From the NCBI RefSeq assembly GCF_947179515.1, contig NC_067472.1, positions 204,246,068 to 204,310,067 of the forward strand: a DNA stretch of 64,000 bases. The letters are read 5' to 3'. A model generated the notes under the pieces. The model was not told the origin of the DNA. It made no database searches and worked only from the letters and a program-made list of their open reading frames with translations. This document shows positions 46,075-57,813 of the stretch, one piece after another (position 1 is the stretch's first letter; every line of letters begins with the position of its first letter). The stretch is from Apodemus sylvaticus (taxonomy: Eukaryota; Chordata; Mammalia; Rodentia; Muridae). Made by a program: the position numbers and the translations under genes.

Positions 46075-46440
46075 TTCTTATTGTCAACTTGACTGGGGGT
46101 AGGTCACTTGAGACACACATCTCTGCATGTGTCTGCAAGGCCATTACTGTGTAGGTATAACAGAGGAAAGAAAACCCACCCTGGATGTGGGTAGTACTAC
46201 TTCATGAGTAAAGGTACTAACCAAAAAATAAAAGGGGGTATGGCAGAGGAGGCAGATGACCACCCACAGTCCTTTCATCCTTTCTGGATTGGCCTGGACT
46301 CGCCACCCCCACTGCCATGCCTTGTCCACTTTGATAGAATGCAACTCTGAACTCTGAAAAAAGTAGCTTTTCCATGTCTCTTAAGTTGCTTTTTGTTAGT
46401 ACTTCATGACAGTAATTAATACACTATTAAATTTGCTTTT
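46075..46440 (+). repeat. Rodent mid-repetitive element, longer copy
   Basis: TTGTCAACTTGACTGGGGGT, ACCCACCCTGGATGTGGGTA, GATTGGCCTGGACTCGCC and TTGCTTTTTGTTAGTACTTC with CATGACAGTAATTAATACAC at the end. It repeats the terminal pattern of the neighbouring copy. Confidence 0.6.
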
Positions 46441-46512
46441 AAAAGCCAAGTGTGGTGACTTATGTCCCTGTGCCAATACTTAGGGGGGCAGGGCAGGAGG
46501 ATTACTACCATC
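46441..46512 (+). repeat. B1 SINE fragment
   Basis: AAAAGCCAAGTGTGGTGACT and ATACTTAGGGGGGCAGGGCAGG correspond to the first ~60 bp of B1, truncated at its 3' side. Confidence 0.6.
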
Positions 46513-47789
46513 CACACACCTGTCTCTCTGGCCAACAGTACCCATCTCATGCTCACACTTAGAAAGAGCACATGCCTTTAAACAGCATCCCTCTGTGTCT
46601 GGATTCCTGACCTTCCTTGTCTCTGCTATTGCTCTTACCTAACTAGTTATCTGGACCTAACTAATCCAGCACCTATACTGAGGATATGTTCAATGCAAGT
46701 TTGTTGGATGAGTAACACATAGGGCAAATATTATATCTAAGCAAAACAAAATGAAGTCACTAGCCAAGGCGTGCAATTTTGACCACTTAAGGACATATTT
46801 CACTTTACTTCAATTTTATAGCAATTCCGAAAAAATGATCTTTCTGAATCATCTAATTTCATTATATTTAAAGACTTGACTTCACTTTTTAAGCACTTTG
46901 AACCAATATTTTTATACTGGGTACCTGTAAAGACACACAATCAGCCTCTTAAGATATTTAAATTTTTTCTGCCCCATATTATCCCAGAAGGATATCTTCC
47001 ATAGATAATTTATTAGGTTTTATAGAGAAGTATGCCTCTGTATGACGGTCATTCTTCCTTGAGTTTTGCCCCTTATTTCTAAAATGTGCCCCTTTATTTC
47101 TTCTGTCCCTCCAACTAAATTTGACAACCTACTGTGCCTGGTCTACTGCTCATCCTGCTGGAACATTCCACATTTCAAAGGCACCTTTTGCTTTCCAAGG
47201 TGACATTTGACAAGCAAAACATAATGAAAACTCAAGTTTCATTATGAAATTTCTTTCAAAGGAAGATATCATTTTTGTGTGTGACAATTTTATAGTGTTC
47301 ACTCTCTCCGTGTCTTAAATACTAGAACTCACCCAGTGAATTAGTCCCTTCATTTAGAAGCTTTAAAACATACAGATGAGCTCACCCACAGCACCACTAG
47401 TGGTCCAGATCTAGGTCCAGCTGGAAATGTATCCACATACCCTCTGTGTAACTCTGACCAGCAGTCTTTTCCTATGCTGCTCCTTCAGAATCAGGTGCTA
47501 CTAGGAGCAACATCCATGGTGAATTTAAAATAGAGTTCCAGCAGATATAAAATATAAGATATAAAAATACCCAGCAGATATAAAAGAAACTTTGATCTGA
47601 TCATCCATAGTGGTTTTCATGAGAAAATCACCCCAGAATCTTAGGCATTAGAATGTCTAGTCCCCAGTTGGTAGAACTGTTCCAGGAGGTTTAGGTAGTT
47701 TACACTTTCCGAAAGAAGTACATCATTAGAGGTAGACTTGGAGAATTAAAAGGCCGTACTTAACTCTGGTTCACTCTCTGCCTTGTACT
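46513..47789. other. Unique DNA, no gene seen
   Basis: No credible coding frame or element recognised. A locally duplicated AGATATAAAA motif lies at about 47,541-47,585. Confidence 0.4.
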
Positions 47790-47975
47790 TTCAGTTCAAG
47801 ATGTGACTCATTTTTCTATTCCTACTGCCATGCCTGCTGCCCGCTGCCTGCTGCCCTGCTCTCTCTGTCACTGTGGACTCCATACCTCTAGAACCATCAT
47901 CAAAAATAAACTCTTCCTTCTATAAGTTACATTGGTCATGGTGTTTTATCATAACAACAGGGAAGTTGCTAAGGG
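47790..47975 (+). repeat. Rodent mid-repetitive element 3' part
   Basis: AAGATGTGACTCATTTTTCT, a run of CTGCC-type units, and the end AAAATAAACTCTTCCTTC, TACATTGGTCATGGTGTTTT then ATCATAACAACAG. Confidence 0.65.
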
Positions 47976-47999
47976 AACTTTGCAACTAAGGGAAAATTG

Positions 48000-49735
48000 A
48001 TCAAGAAGACATTAGTCATCTAACTATGGCATATTTGATTTCACAAAAATCTGGACTTCAAGTGACAGATAATTTCATCTTAGATATTGGAGGTGATTTC
48101 AGTAACCAGCATTCTCTGACAGCTAGGTCATTTGTACACATAAAATCACAGAAACATCAGAATTCAATGACATCACACATCAAATGGGCTTAATAGATCT
48201 CTACAGAATATTCTATTCAAACATCAAAGAATATATACTATACTTAGCAGCCATGGAAACTTCTCTAAATTACACATCCTGGGACATAATACAAACTCAG
48301 AAAGATTGAAACAGCTATGTATATCCTATCTGAACATAATGCAAGAAAAGTTAAAACTGATAGCAAGCAAAGATCTAGTAAGTATACAAACTCATTACTG
48401 AATGATGAGTAAAATAAGAAACCAAGGAAAAAGGAAAAAATTCCTGGAACTAAATATATAAGGATGAAAACAGCACAGCAAACCCTTTGGGATATGGTAA
48501 GAGCTGTCCTGTGAATAAATCTTACATCTGTAAGTGTCTACATTAAAAAACTCAGAAAGAGCACAAATAAATGATGTAATGCTGCAACTCAAAAATTTGG
48601 AAAAACAAGAACTAGCAAATCCAACTTTAGTAGACAACAAGAAGTAATAAATCCACAGCAAACTTAATGAAATAGAAATAGAGCAAACAATACAAAGAAT
48701 CAATGAATATAGGAGTTGGTTCTCTCACAAAATAAACAAGATCCACAGACCTTGAGCTCAACTAAAGAATAAAGATGTCCCAATAGAATCAGAAATGAAC
48801 AGGGAAACATTATGACAAATTCCAAAGAAATCAAAATATTATAAAGAAATATGTTAATACTCCCCTCAGTTGGAAAACCTAAAAGAAATGGATTTCTACA
48901 TTCATCCAAACCACTAAATTAAACCATTAAGATATCAATAACCTAAATTTGAAACAGAAAACAAAACAAAAAAAAACCCAACAACTAAAAATAAAAAAAA
49001 GTAATAGAATTCCAGACCCAGATAGCTTCACAGCAGAACTGGTCTAGACTTTCAAAGAAGATCTGCAGCTAATCCTTCTTAAACTACTTTAAAATATAAA
49101 ACAACTCGGAAGCACTCCCAAACGTGTTATACAAAGCCAGTATCATTCTAACAGTAAAACCAGGTAAAGACACAACAACAGCAACAACAACAAAGCAAAC
49201 AAACAAACAAACAAACAAACATACAGACCAAAATCTCTGATGAACATAGACTCAAAAATCCTCCAAAAAATAATTACAAACTGAATACAAACATACATCA
49301 AAATGATTATTTACCATTACCACGTTGGTTTTATCCAGAAGATACAGTGAGAGTTAAATATGTGCAAGTCAATAAATGTAATAAATAACACAAATGGACT
49401 TAAAGACAAAAATCAAATGAAAATTTCAGTTGATGCAGACAAAGCCTTTAACAAAATCCAATGTGCCTTAATGATAAAAGTCTTAGAGAGAACAGAACTA
49501 GAGGAAACACACCCAAGACAATAAAAGTTACATAGGAGAAACCCACAATCAACATCATTCTAAACAGAGAAACATTTGAAGAAATCCCACTGAAACTAGG
49601 AACCAGAATTGTCTACTTATTATCACTTTTCAATACTGGGTTCAAACACTAGCTGAAGCAGTAAGGCAAGAGAAAGTAAACAAATACAAATTCAAACAAA
49701 CAAACAAAAATAAAAAAAACCTCATTCCTGATGCT
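48000..49735 (+). mobile_element. Ancient LINE-1 ORF2 sequence
   Basis: Plus-strand DNA aligns by eye with L1 ORF2 in order: an endonuclease/linker-like stretch at 48,050-48,700, GAATTCCAGACCCAGATAGC (start of the RT region), AGTTGATGCAGACAAAGCCT (VDADKAF, an RT motif) at about 49,430, and GAAGAAATCCCACTGAAAC at 49,580. All frames are heavily stopped. It is much older than the rat-type copies. A (CAAA)n tract lies at 49,194-49,222. Confidence 0.75.
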
Positions 49736-49744
49736 ATAATTGTA

Positions 49745-50534
49745 ACCAGGATCCTCTGGGTAAGGGAGTTGTATACTCTAGAGGAGAGTCTGCTACTCAC
49801 GTGTAGATTAACTAAATTAGTGTAGTTGTCAACTGCCTTCTAAATTCTTATCCTTAGACCCATAGGTAAGTGAAACCCCCAGCCCTCATCAATCTAGCAG
49901 ACAGAAGTTATTACAGACTCTACAACAGAGACTAAGTGACCTTAGCATGCCCAGCCCCAAATGGGAGGTCTGTAACACAATCCCTACAGCAAAGGTTCAG
50001 TGAGCATTGAAGAAAGGGGGTGGTCTGATTGTGAGAACCTGGGAACCTGGATGAGCACTGGGAGATACTATGTACTAGAAACAACTGAATGTTATACTTG
50101 TGAACTCTCAACATTATGGCTGCTGCCACAAGACCTCTAAAGACCAGTTAAAATGCCAACACAGATGGAAAATCACTTCACAGCACCCAAACTTTAGTTG
50201 AACTACAGGCAATCAGTGGCTGCTAAAAGAGGGAGGATCAGTATTCTTCAGGGTTGAGCCCCCAATTCCATGTAGTCAGTCATAAGCCTATGTTTGCATG
50301 CACAATAATACTATTTGGGCTTGGTGGGTTGTTACTTTTTGTCTGTTTTTCAATATTACGTATGCCTTGTTACCATTTCTCTCTATAACACAATAATTCT
50401 AGAGAAGAGGTTATGGATTTCAGAGGGGGTAGGAGGGACATGGGAGAGCTTAGAGAGAGGAGGGGAGGGTCAAAAGCGATGCAAATACAGTGTGTTAGTG
50501 AGTGAAGTATATAATTTGAACAAAGACAAGATTA
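49745..50534 (+). mobile_element. LINE-1 (Lx-type) 3' UTR
   Basis: CACAGCACCCAAACTTTAGT, TGAACTACAGGCAATCAGTG, AGAAGAGGTTATGGATTTCA and a purine-rich GGGAGAGCTTAGAGAGAGG block before AAATACAGTGTGTTAGTG are typical of older rodent L1 3' UTRs. It follows the ORF2 remnant in the same orientation and probably belongs to it. The frame 50315-50683 is an artefact. Confidence 0.6.
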
Positions 50535-51060
50535 TTTATCTTGGAGGATGTGATGATTTATATATGCTCAGCCCAGGGAGTGACACTATTAGAAAGTGTG
50601 ACCCTGTTGGAGTAAGTGTGTTACTGTGGGTGTGGGCGGAGGAGTGGCCCCTTGTTCTGGAAAGACTCAGTGTAGTAGTATAGGGCAAAACCAGAACAGG
50701 AAAGTGGGAAGGGGTGGGTAAGAGAACAAGGGGAGGGAAGGGGGCTTATAGGACTTTCGGGGAGTGGGGGCCAGAAAAGGGGAAATCATTTGAAATGTAA
50801 ATAAAAATATATCAAATTTAAAAAAAAGACCCTCATCATAGCTGCCTGGAAGCCAGTATTCTGCTGGCAGCCTTCAGAAGAAGATGCAGAACTCTTAGCT
50901 CCTGCTGCACCATGTTTGCCAGGATGCTGCCATGTTCTTGCCTTGATGATAATGGACTGAACCTCTGAACCTGTAAGCCAGCCCCAATTAAATATTTTTT
51001 ATAAGAGTTGCCTTGGTCGTGGTGTCTGTTCACAGCAGTAAAACCCAAATTAAGACAGAT
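50535..51060 (+). repeat. Mid-repetitive element split by an L1 end
   Basis: Left part 50,545-50,636 (TATGCTCAGCCCAGGGAGTG, GACACTATTAGAAAGTGTGA). Right part 50,828-51,060 (CTCATCATAGCTGCCTGGAA, TTGCCAGGATGCTGCCATG, GATGATAATGGACTGAACCT, GGTCGTGGTGTCTGTTCACA). The two parts are one rodent repeat, interrupted by 190 bp of rat L1 3' UTR. Confidence 0.75.
50637..50827 (+). mobile_element. Rat-type LINE-1 3' UTR, strongly 5'-truncated
   Basis: AGGAGTGGCCCCTTGTTCTG, GGGGCTTATAGGACTTTCGG, GGGGAAATCATTTGAAATG, then AAATAAAAATATATC and an A-rich tail. It is inserted inside the repeat spanning 50,535-51,060. Confidence 0.9.
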
Positions 51061-52305
51061 GGCTTGTTCTATAAGTCTCTCTGTTTCTTTAACATTATTG
51101 TATATGTGTTGTTTGTTTCTTACTGGAGTTTGCTTATTTACTCTCTAAATTTTCTGTCTCTTAATCTTAATGGAGAGGAGTGAGAAATCTATATGGAAGC
51201 TAAGAGGAAGAAACAGTTCAAAGATTTATATTTTTAATAAATTTTTTATATTTCTGTTAAAATTTTAGCAGACCAGGTGATCTTTTACATTTATTCTGCA
51301 GTGTAATTGTTCTAACCATTGGAGTTGTTCTTTATAGAAAAATCTCTTGTGGACAGTTTGCAAGTTGAAATTTCTATACATAGATGATAGAACTATTTCT
51401 GGTTTAATCTTTGCCTGTTTCTCTCCATGCATCTCCAGAGTGTGGGTAAATGTAGTGTGCACAACCAGCCTATGCCTGGCAAAGCCCTTTTTGTCCTCTC
51501 TTTCCAGGTCCTTCGGTCTACTTATGTCACTGTCTTTCTTAGATTTACAACAATGAAAGTCACCAAGGTCATAGGCCAACTGTAAGCCTTCTTGGTAGAA
51601 ATGTACAGTTTAATAGAAAGTTAATACTATTATAACTTACTATGACCCCTTCAAAACTGTTCCTTATGTTCTTTTATTTAAAATTCTTAAATGATTATTT
51701 ATAAGGGAATACCATACAACAATTACCAGTTCTTATTTCAAACAAAACATGTCTAAGGTGAGTCTGACTTCAGTCTCTCCAGAAGCTCCTTAGCTGGATA
51801 ACACTAAGATGAGCACATATACTCACTAAAGATATTAGTCAAATGAATACAGAATACCTTTATTTGTTAAACCAAGCTATGTGTGAAACTGCATGTCTTT
51901 AGCTACAAAGGTCTTCAGGGGAGATGACTTCCTAAGCATGTGCCACACAGTCACAGAAGAAGCCAAGTTAGAGGGGTCTTGCATACCCATTGATGCCCAC
52001 AGCTTCTGTATTTAAATTTCTAATAGTCTCTTAACAAGGAGTTGCTACTTTCCATTTTATACTGAGATGTATGAATTGTGTAGTTAGTATTGCTAGGCAG
52101 TGCAATACAATAAGCTCAGATTAAGGAAGGGAAAGTGCATTTAATAGTATACACATTATTTTCACAGAATCGAGTTCACTGAATTCAAGGAAGCAAAGAC
52201 ATTCCCTTTTCTTGCTTTAGTTATTCTTCACTGTAGTCATTTTATGTGCAAGTATGGTATCTTAAGGAATTGAAGAGAAGAATAAATAAAGGGAATTTTT
52301 ACATT
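51061..52305. other. AT-rich DNA, no gene seen
   Basis: No element was recognised. The opposed frames at 51265-51579 (minus) and 51347-51556 (plus) overlap and lack recognised domains. Confidence 0.4.
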
Positions 52306-53045
52306 AGAAGAAATACTAAGATTAAAAACTCAGGAGACAGCAGGTATTGGCGAGGATGTGGAGAAAGAGGAACACTCCTCCATTGCTGGTGAGGTTGCAA
52401 ATTGGTAAAACCACTGGAAATCAGTCTGGTGGTTCCTCAGAAACCTGGGCATGATACTACCCAAAGACCCTGCTATGCCACTCCTGGGCATATACCCAGA
52501 GGAGTCCCCAGTATGTAATAAGGACACATGCTCCACTATGTTCATAGCAGCCCTATTTATAATAGCCAGAAGTTGGAAATAACCCAGATGTCCCTCAACG
52601 AAGGAATGGATACAAAAAATGTGGTATATATACACAATGGAATACTATTCAGCCATTAGAAACAATGAATTCATGAAATTCTTAGACAAATGGATGGAGC
52701 TGGAGAACATCATACTAAGTGACCCAATCTCAAAAGATCAATTATGGTATGCACTCACTGATAAGTGGATATTAACCTAGAAACTTGGAATATCCAAGAC
52801 ACAATCCACACATCAAATGATGTCCAAGAAGAACGGAGGAGTGGTCCCTGGTTCTGGAAAGGCTCAGTGCAGCAGTATAGGGCAATATCAGAACTGGGAA
52901 GTGAGAAGGTGTGGATGGGGGAACAGGTGGGAGGGAAGAGGGCTTATGGGACTTTCAGGGAGTGGGGAGCCAGAAAGGGGGAAATCATTTGAAATGTAAA
53001 TAAAAAATATATCGAATAATAAAAAAGAAGAAGAAGAAGAAATAC
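52306..53045 (+). mobile_element. Rat-type LINE-1 3' end with 11-bp target duplication
   Basis: AGAAGAAATAC occurs at 52306-52316 and 53035-53045. The ~720 bp between hold the ORF2 C-terminus (from the AAAACTCAGGAGACAGCAGG region; GCCACTCCTGGGCATATACC; WIQKMWYIYTMEYYSAI-like coding with one stop), the rat L1 3' UTR and an A-rich tail with AAG units. It is 5'-truncated, as is usual. A small deletion removes part of GAGGTAACCCAATC at about 52,720. Confidence 0.9.
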
Positions 53046-53437
53046 AAGTTAGTAGTGTCACATTCAGTGACCTGAACATGGAAAAGCAAGTATAGGACTT
53101 AAAGGTTTCAGTGGTAGAGAGCATGGGAAGGCTTAAGAGGAGGTGGATGGACAGTTACACGCACACAGTGTTTCCCAGATGCAGCAGGGCCACCGTATAC
53201 ACTAACTCACTGTGCTTGTGATGACATCATGAGACCCGTCCAAGCCCCAGCCAGATAAACTCCCAGCATGGAAATGGGGGTAAGTGGTGCATTCCACCTC
53301 TATCTAAGAAGCTACTGGCAATGGATGGCTGTAGAGAGGGAGAGTCCATATTCTTTGCACATGTAGCCCCTGATAGATCAACTTCTCTGGAATAGAAGAC
53401 GATATATCCAAGAATATATGAGTTACAAAAATTGCGC

Positions 53438-53471
53438 TGTGTGTGTGTGTTTGTGTGTGTGTGTATGTGTT
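53438..53471. repeat. (TG)n microsatellite
   Basis: GTGTGTGTGTGT runs with one TT and one TATG interruption. Confidence 0.9.
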
Positions 53472-53569
53472 TGAAGACGCAAAATAAAGTTTTGGGTGAG
53501 TAGGGAAAGAGAGATGGACCTGAGAGGAATTAGGGAAGGAAGTTGGATTTGAATATGATCAAAACACAA

Positions 53570-53572
<3 letters not shown>

Positions 53573-53609
<37 letters not shown>
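53573..53609. repeat. (TG)n microsatellite
   Basis: A pure TG tract immediately left of the target duplication of the next L1 insertion. Confidence 0.95.
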
Positions 53610-53612
<3 letters not shown>

Positions 53613-53873
53613 AATTTACAGCAGAAGTGGGGTTGCAAATTGGTACAACCACTCTGGAAATCAGTCTGGCGGTTCCTCAGAAAACTGGACACCTCACTTC
53701 CGATAGATCCTGCTATACCACTCCTGGGCATATACCCAGAGGATACCCCAGCATGTAATAAGGATACATCCTCCACTATGTTCATAGCAGCCCTATTTAT
53801 AATAGCCAGAAGCTGGAAAGAACCCAGGTATCCCTCAACAGAAGAATGGATGCAAAAAATGTGGTATATATAG
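53574..53873 (+). pseudogene. L1 ORF2 C-terminal remnant
   Basis: From about residue 20 the 99-codon frame is L1 ORF2 C-terminus: KLVQPLWKSVWRFLRKLDTS, PAIPLLGIYPEDTPACNKDT, SSTMFIAALFIIARSWKEPR. The earlier residues come from the TG tract. A TAG (GTATATATAGACAATGG) ends the frame 18 codons after CPST-like sequence. Confidence 0.88.
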
Positions 53874-54520
53874 ACAATGGAGTACTATTCAGCCATTAGA
53901 AACAATGAATTCATGAAATTCCTAGGCAAATGGATGGAGCTGGAGAACATCATACTAAATGAGGTAACCCAGTCTCAAAAGATCAATCATGGTATGCACT
54001 TACTAATAAATGGATATTAGCCTGGAAAACTGGAATACCCAAAACATAATCCACACATCAAATGATGTCCAAGAAGAACGGAGGAGTGGCCCCTGGTTCT
54101 GGAAAGACTCAGTGTACCAGTATAAGGCAAAACCAGAACAAGGAAGTGGGAAGGGGGTGGGTGGGAGAACAGAGGGAGGGAAGGGGGCTTATGTGACTTT
54201 CGGGGAGTGGGGGGCCAGAAAAGGGGAAATCATTTGAAATGTAAATAAAAAATATATCAAATTAAAAAAAAACAATAAAAATGTTCATATTTTTCTTTGT
54301 TATTATTTATACATGGTGGTATATATGTTAAAACTCATCAAATTCTACATGAAATGCAGTTTAGACTTTCTGAATATTATCACTCAATAAGCATGTTTAA
54401 AAATAAAGATTATGAAATTTTAGAATATCTCTTTGTGTAGGGTTGAGGCATGATCAGCTTTCCCTTGTCCACATTAGTGAGCCTATTAATGAAAAAAAAA
54501 AAAGAAATTTAGAGCAGAAG
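53610..54520 (+). mobile_element. Rat-type LINE-1 3' end with probable 3' transduction
   Basis: AGAAATTTACAGCAGAAG (53610-53627) and AGAAATTTAGAGCAGAAG (54503-54520) form an 18-bp target duplication with one mismatch. Between them are a 5'-truncated ORF2 end (from GTTGCAAATTGGTACAACC; ends about 54,017), the rat L1 3' UTR with an A-rich stretch at about 54,263-54,290, then about 200 bp of non-L1 sequence (54,291-54,490), and a final A12 tail (54,492-54,503). This is the structure expected when L1 transcription reads through its own weak polyadenylation signal into flanking DNA. Confidence 0.85.
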
Positions 54521-55300
54521 TCCAGATCATCTTAGAAGCATCCAGGGAAACAACAGCCTTGTGTGCTTCTTTATTTTCAGCACTGCAATTGAAGTTTGGA
54601 AAGAAGTCATGTTTTAGGGAGAAGTTTTTCAGACATTTGTCATTTCTGATGATTTCGGAAGTGAGGCTGGAACAGTTCTTGTCCATGTTCTACATGTTCT
54701 ACTCTGGGAGGCAAAGCAACATAGTGCAGATTCGGGTTTCCAGGAAGGCAGGTAATGGCATCCTCTCCCCTTGCCTTAACTCCAAGCAGAATTGCCCATG
54801 GTACATCTTTTAAAGACTCTGAATGTACAGCTCCTCAAGACTCCTCGGTTGTAGACCTGGGTGACTACCACTCATCTCATGGGCATTTGTGATGATGAAA
54901 GATAACAAATGTAGAAAGTTTAACCAATTGCCAGGCATCCAGTCAGGTGCAGGTGTCGCTCTTACTATTACCCCTCAGTCTTCTTCAGCTGGGAGTCATA
55001 TATAGAAAAATCCAGAATTTCTGGGAGAGTCGGGATAAAAAGTTTAACATAATGATGCATGAGAAAAGATCCTTATTCTGGCAGAGCACGGAGGTACTCC
55101 GCAAACTCCAAATAAATTATGTTCCAAGGTTAAAGATGTGGAAGAGGTGTGTTCTACACAAGGAAATGCACACTTAACTCCAGTGAAATAGCCCTTTTCT
55201 CTTACTTTTGTGTGAATTGCATTTGAAATTCAAAAACAATATTTCCCTGCCCATGAATGAAAACTAGCAACTTGCTCTCCATAGGAGTTTCAGTTCACAA
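54521..55300. other. Unique DNA with weak exon-like frames
   Basis: A pyrimidine-AG site (TTCTTTATTTTCAG, ending 54580) precedes a frame (LQLKFGKKSCFREKFF...) open to CAGGTAATGG at about 54,750. A second frame (54947-55177) is also open. No homology is recognised and both may be chance. Confidence 0.3.
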
Positions 55301-56000
55301 GCACATTCATGTCTTACAAGGTAAATGAGATCCTACAGCTGGTGAATGACAGAATATAGAATCTTTATTTCAACCTTTGTGCCATTTCTTCTTCCTTGCC
55401 TATGTATTCAGTCAAGTTTTTGAAGACACATTATAATGCTGTGTTTGGAAAAAATAGCTTGCACAAGATAGCTTATGACAGATGGGGGAATGTACCCTAT
55501 AACCCGGCATTGTTTGTGCTTAGATACTAATTTTCCCCTCCCCAAACTGGGCTCCATGAATTATACAGTTGTCAAATTCATGAGAACAGGATCCTAATTG
55601 CAGAGACAGAGGGCTTCTACACAATGTGAATATGAACTCACTTGCAACCCTGTTACATCTAAAATCCACCCTGAGTTTATGCAAAAGTATTAAGTTCCAA
55701 AGTTCAAGAAATCCTTATTATATACTTTTTCATCTACATCAAAACAACTTTGCCTATAGTAGTAGCTCTTAGCTACTGGTAACTGATAACTGGCCCTCCC
55801 TGGAGGACTGTTCTTCAGATGTTCTCTCTTGCAGTTCAGCCACACAGAATTTAGCTTTTCCTTGGTATAGAATACTCTGCTACAGTCTAAACTCAATCAG
55901 GCTCAATGACTTTGAGGCCAGTCAGACAGGACCTAGAGCCTGTCAGAGCCACCAGCCTTTAGATGTTTATTCTCTAATGGCCCACCCACCTCACACCTTT
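55301..56000. other. Unique DNA, no gene established
   Basis: No repeat recognised. Several short minus-strand frames (for example 55690-55896) have somewhat protein-like composition but stop frequently. Confidence 0.35.
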
Positions 56001-56042
56001 CTTGTCTCCGACAGGCTTCAGCTTGTCTCCGACAGGCTTCAG
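56001..56042. repeat. Perfect 21-bp tandem duplication
   Basis: The unit CTTGTCTCCGACAGGCTTCA plus G occurs at 56001-56021 and 56022-56042 without mismatch. Confidence 0.95.
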
Positions 56043-56759
56043 CTGCAATGAATCGTAATCCAAGACAAGATTCTGCATTATGTTCTTGGTCAATGACTTG
56101 CAGAAGAAAATTAATTCTTTCTTAGTGGCCACTAAGTGAAGAGAAGCAGCATAGCACTTCTTGTCACAGATTAAGTCACAGCTGGTCTCTCTTGTGTGTT
56201 GAGCTTTGGCACAGTTTTTATAACAGATATGTCAGCCTTGGAAAAGCATGGGTATACATGGAACAAGTCTTTGCTAGTTGGTCCTATGGTTCTTTGAGTG
56301 GCCCCCTCTAGAAGGTTCCACAGGGGCAAATCCACTTGGGATTCAAGAACAGAATTTTGACTTTCTCTAGTGGAAATAGGACAAGAAGGACATTGGTTTC
56401 CTTCTTTTCCTGGTAACCAGGAGAGCTCTGAGATGCTCTGGGGACCATGGTGATGGTGATGTTCGTGGTTAGCATGTTTGCCTCCTTCTTTTCTTCATTC
56501 TCATCTTCTGTTCTACCATTTTTTTTGAAGTTGATTGCAATAATTTGTTAAGAGAGGTTGGGCAAAATAAAGTACCTGTGTATACAAACAAGTAATTTTC
56601 CACTGCTCTCAGAAATATCAGAAAGAGCAAAGTCCCAAATATCTTATAGTGTCCTTGGAGAAGCAACAGACAGAGGCAGCTTGCCTAGTCCCAAATCCAT
56701 AGCCAGAAGTTACAGCTCTCAAACTTCAAGGAGCATCAGAATCACTCCTCCCTACCAGC

Positions 56760-56760
<1 letters not shown>
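56043..56760. other. Unique DNA, no gene established
   Basis: A minus-strand reading between about 56,520 and 56,310 looks mildly protein-like but is interrupted by stops, so a decayed pseudogene is possible but unproven. Confidence 0.3.

Positions 56761-56798
<38 letters not shown>
56761..56798. repeat. (AC)19 microsatellite
   Basis: A pure AC tract. The two open frames crossing it (56558-56872 plus, 56752-56997 minus) are repeat artefacts. Confidence 0.97.
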
Positions 56799-56800
<2 letters not shown>

Positions 56801-56899
56801 CTGGGGGTGTTGAGAGAGAATTCGTGGGCCCACTCCTGGAATTTTGACCTAAAAGATATGGGAGGAGGTTGAATGTTTATGTTTTTTGTTTTATTTCTT

Positions 56900-57000
56900 T
56901 TTCTTTTGTTATTCAGTTCTAGAGATAGATCAAAGTGCCCTGTGAATGTTAGGCAAAGAGCTCTACCACTGAGCTTCTCACAGCTGGTCCTAAACATTGT
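56900..57000 (-). repeat. B4-type SINE fragment
   Basis: CCTGTGAATGTTAGGCAAAG, AGCTCTACCACTGAGCTTCT and CACAGCTGGTCC match the B4 tail half in reverse. Confidence 0.6.
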
Positions 57001-57715
57001 TAAATATTTTTAACAACCCCCAGGTGATGATGCTGCTGCTTATGGGGGACCCAGTTAGAACTACTGGCCTGGAAGAGATTAAATTTATAATTTCTGTCTC
57101 CTTTGTGTTGCACAGAGAGGGATACTTGATCCCATTAAGCTGAGTTCATTATGCTCCTGTCTCAGACTCTTGAGTGTTGAGAAAATGAGTATATATCCAT
57201 TTTCCAGGAAGACACATCAATAAAGAAGTTATCAATAAGAACTGTGCCTAAACAGAAGGACACAATAAAAGGAGCAGGCAGTGTAGTGCCAAGAAGTAAT
57301 CTAGACATCAGAAGATAGGGTGAAAGCAAATAGCTGAGTAGGAAGCCGAGTAGCATTAACCTGGGGGTGAGGATGAACTTTGACCTAAGCCCAAGATATC
57401 CATTAGACAGGGACAGACAGTAGCTGAAGTAGGCAACTTGAACAGTTAGAAAGCAATGGTGGACATTGCTCTCACAACTCAATGCTGAAAACACTTATGT
57501 ACATATAAGATATAAAGAAACCTGATGGGAGGAGACAGTGGCTGAATGCCACAGGAACAGAGAGGGGATAGCAGAAATGTGACCAAGACATGGATTGCAA
57601 TGGGTTTTTTACATAGGCTTGAATGCTCTGGTTTTTCTATATATAGGGAATTGATTATAAGAACACATCTGGGCCAGAAAAGTGCTCTACTTGGCTACAG
57701 TGCCAGCCCTGATTC
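57001..57715. other. Unique DNA, no gene seen
   Basis: The minus frame 57162-57494 is leucine/serine-rich without a recognised family. No element was identified. Confidence 0.35.
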
Positions 57716-57717
57716 AG

Positions 57718-57765
57718 CTTTGTCTGTTTGTTTGTTTGTTTGTTTGTTTCTTTCTTTCTTTCTTC

Positions 57766-57813
<48 letters not shown>

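Noticed and set aside
54559..55177. Exon-like frames after a pyrimidine-AG site
   Set aside because: Homology was not recognised, splice signals are ordinary for random AT-rich DNA and the two frames are not clearly phase-linked; kept only as a note in the feature list.
55300..56900. Possible minus-strand processed pseudogene
   Set aside because: Short protein-like stretches are interrupted by many stops, and no poly(A) tail, target duplication or recognised parent gene could be identified.
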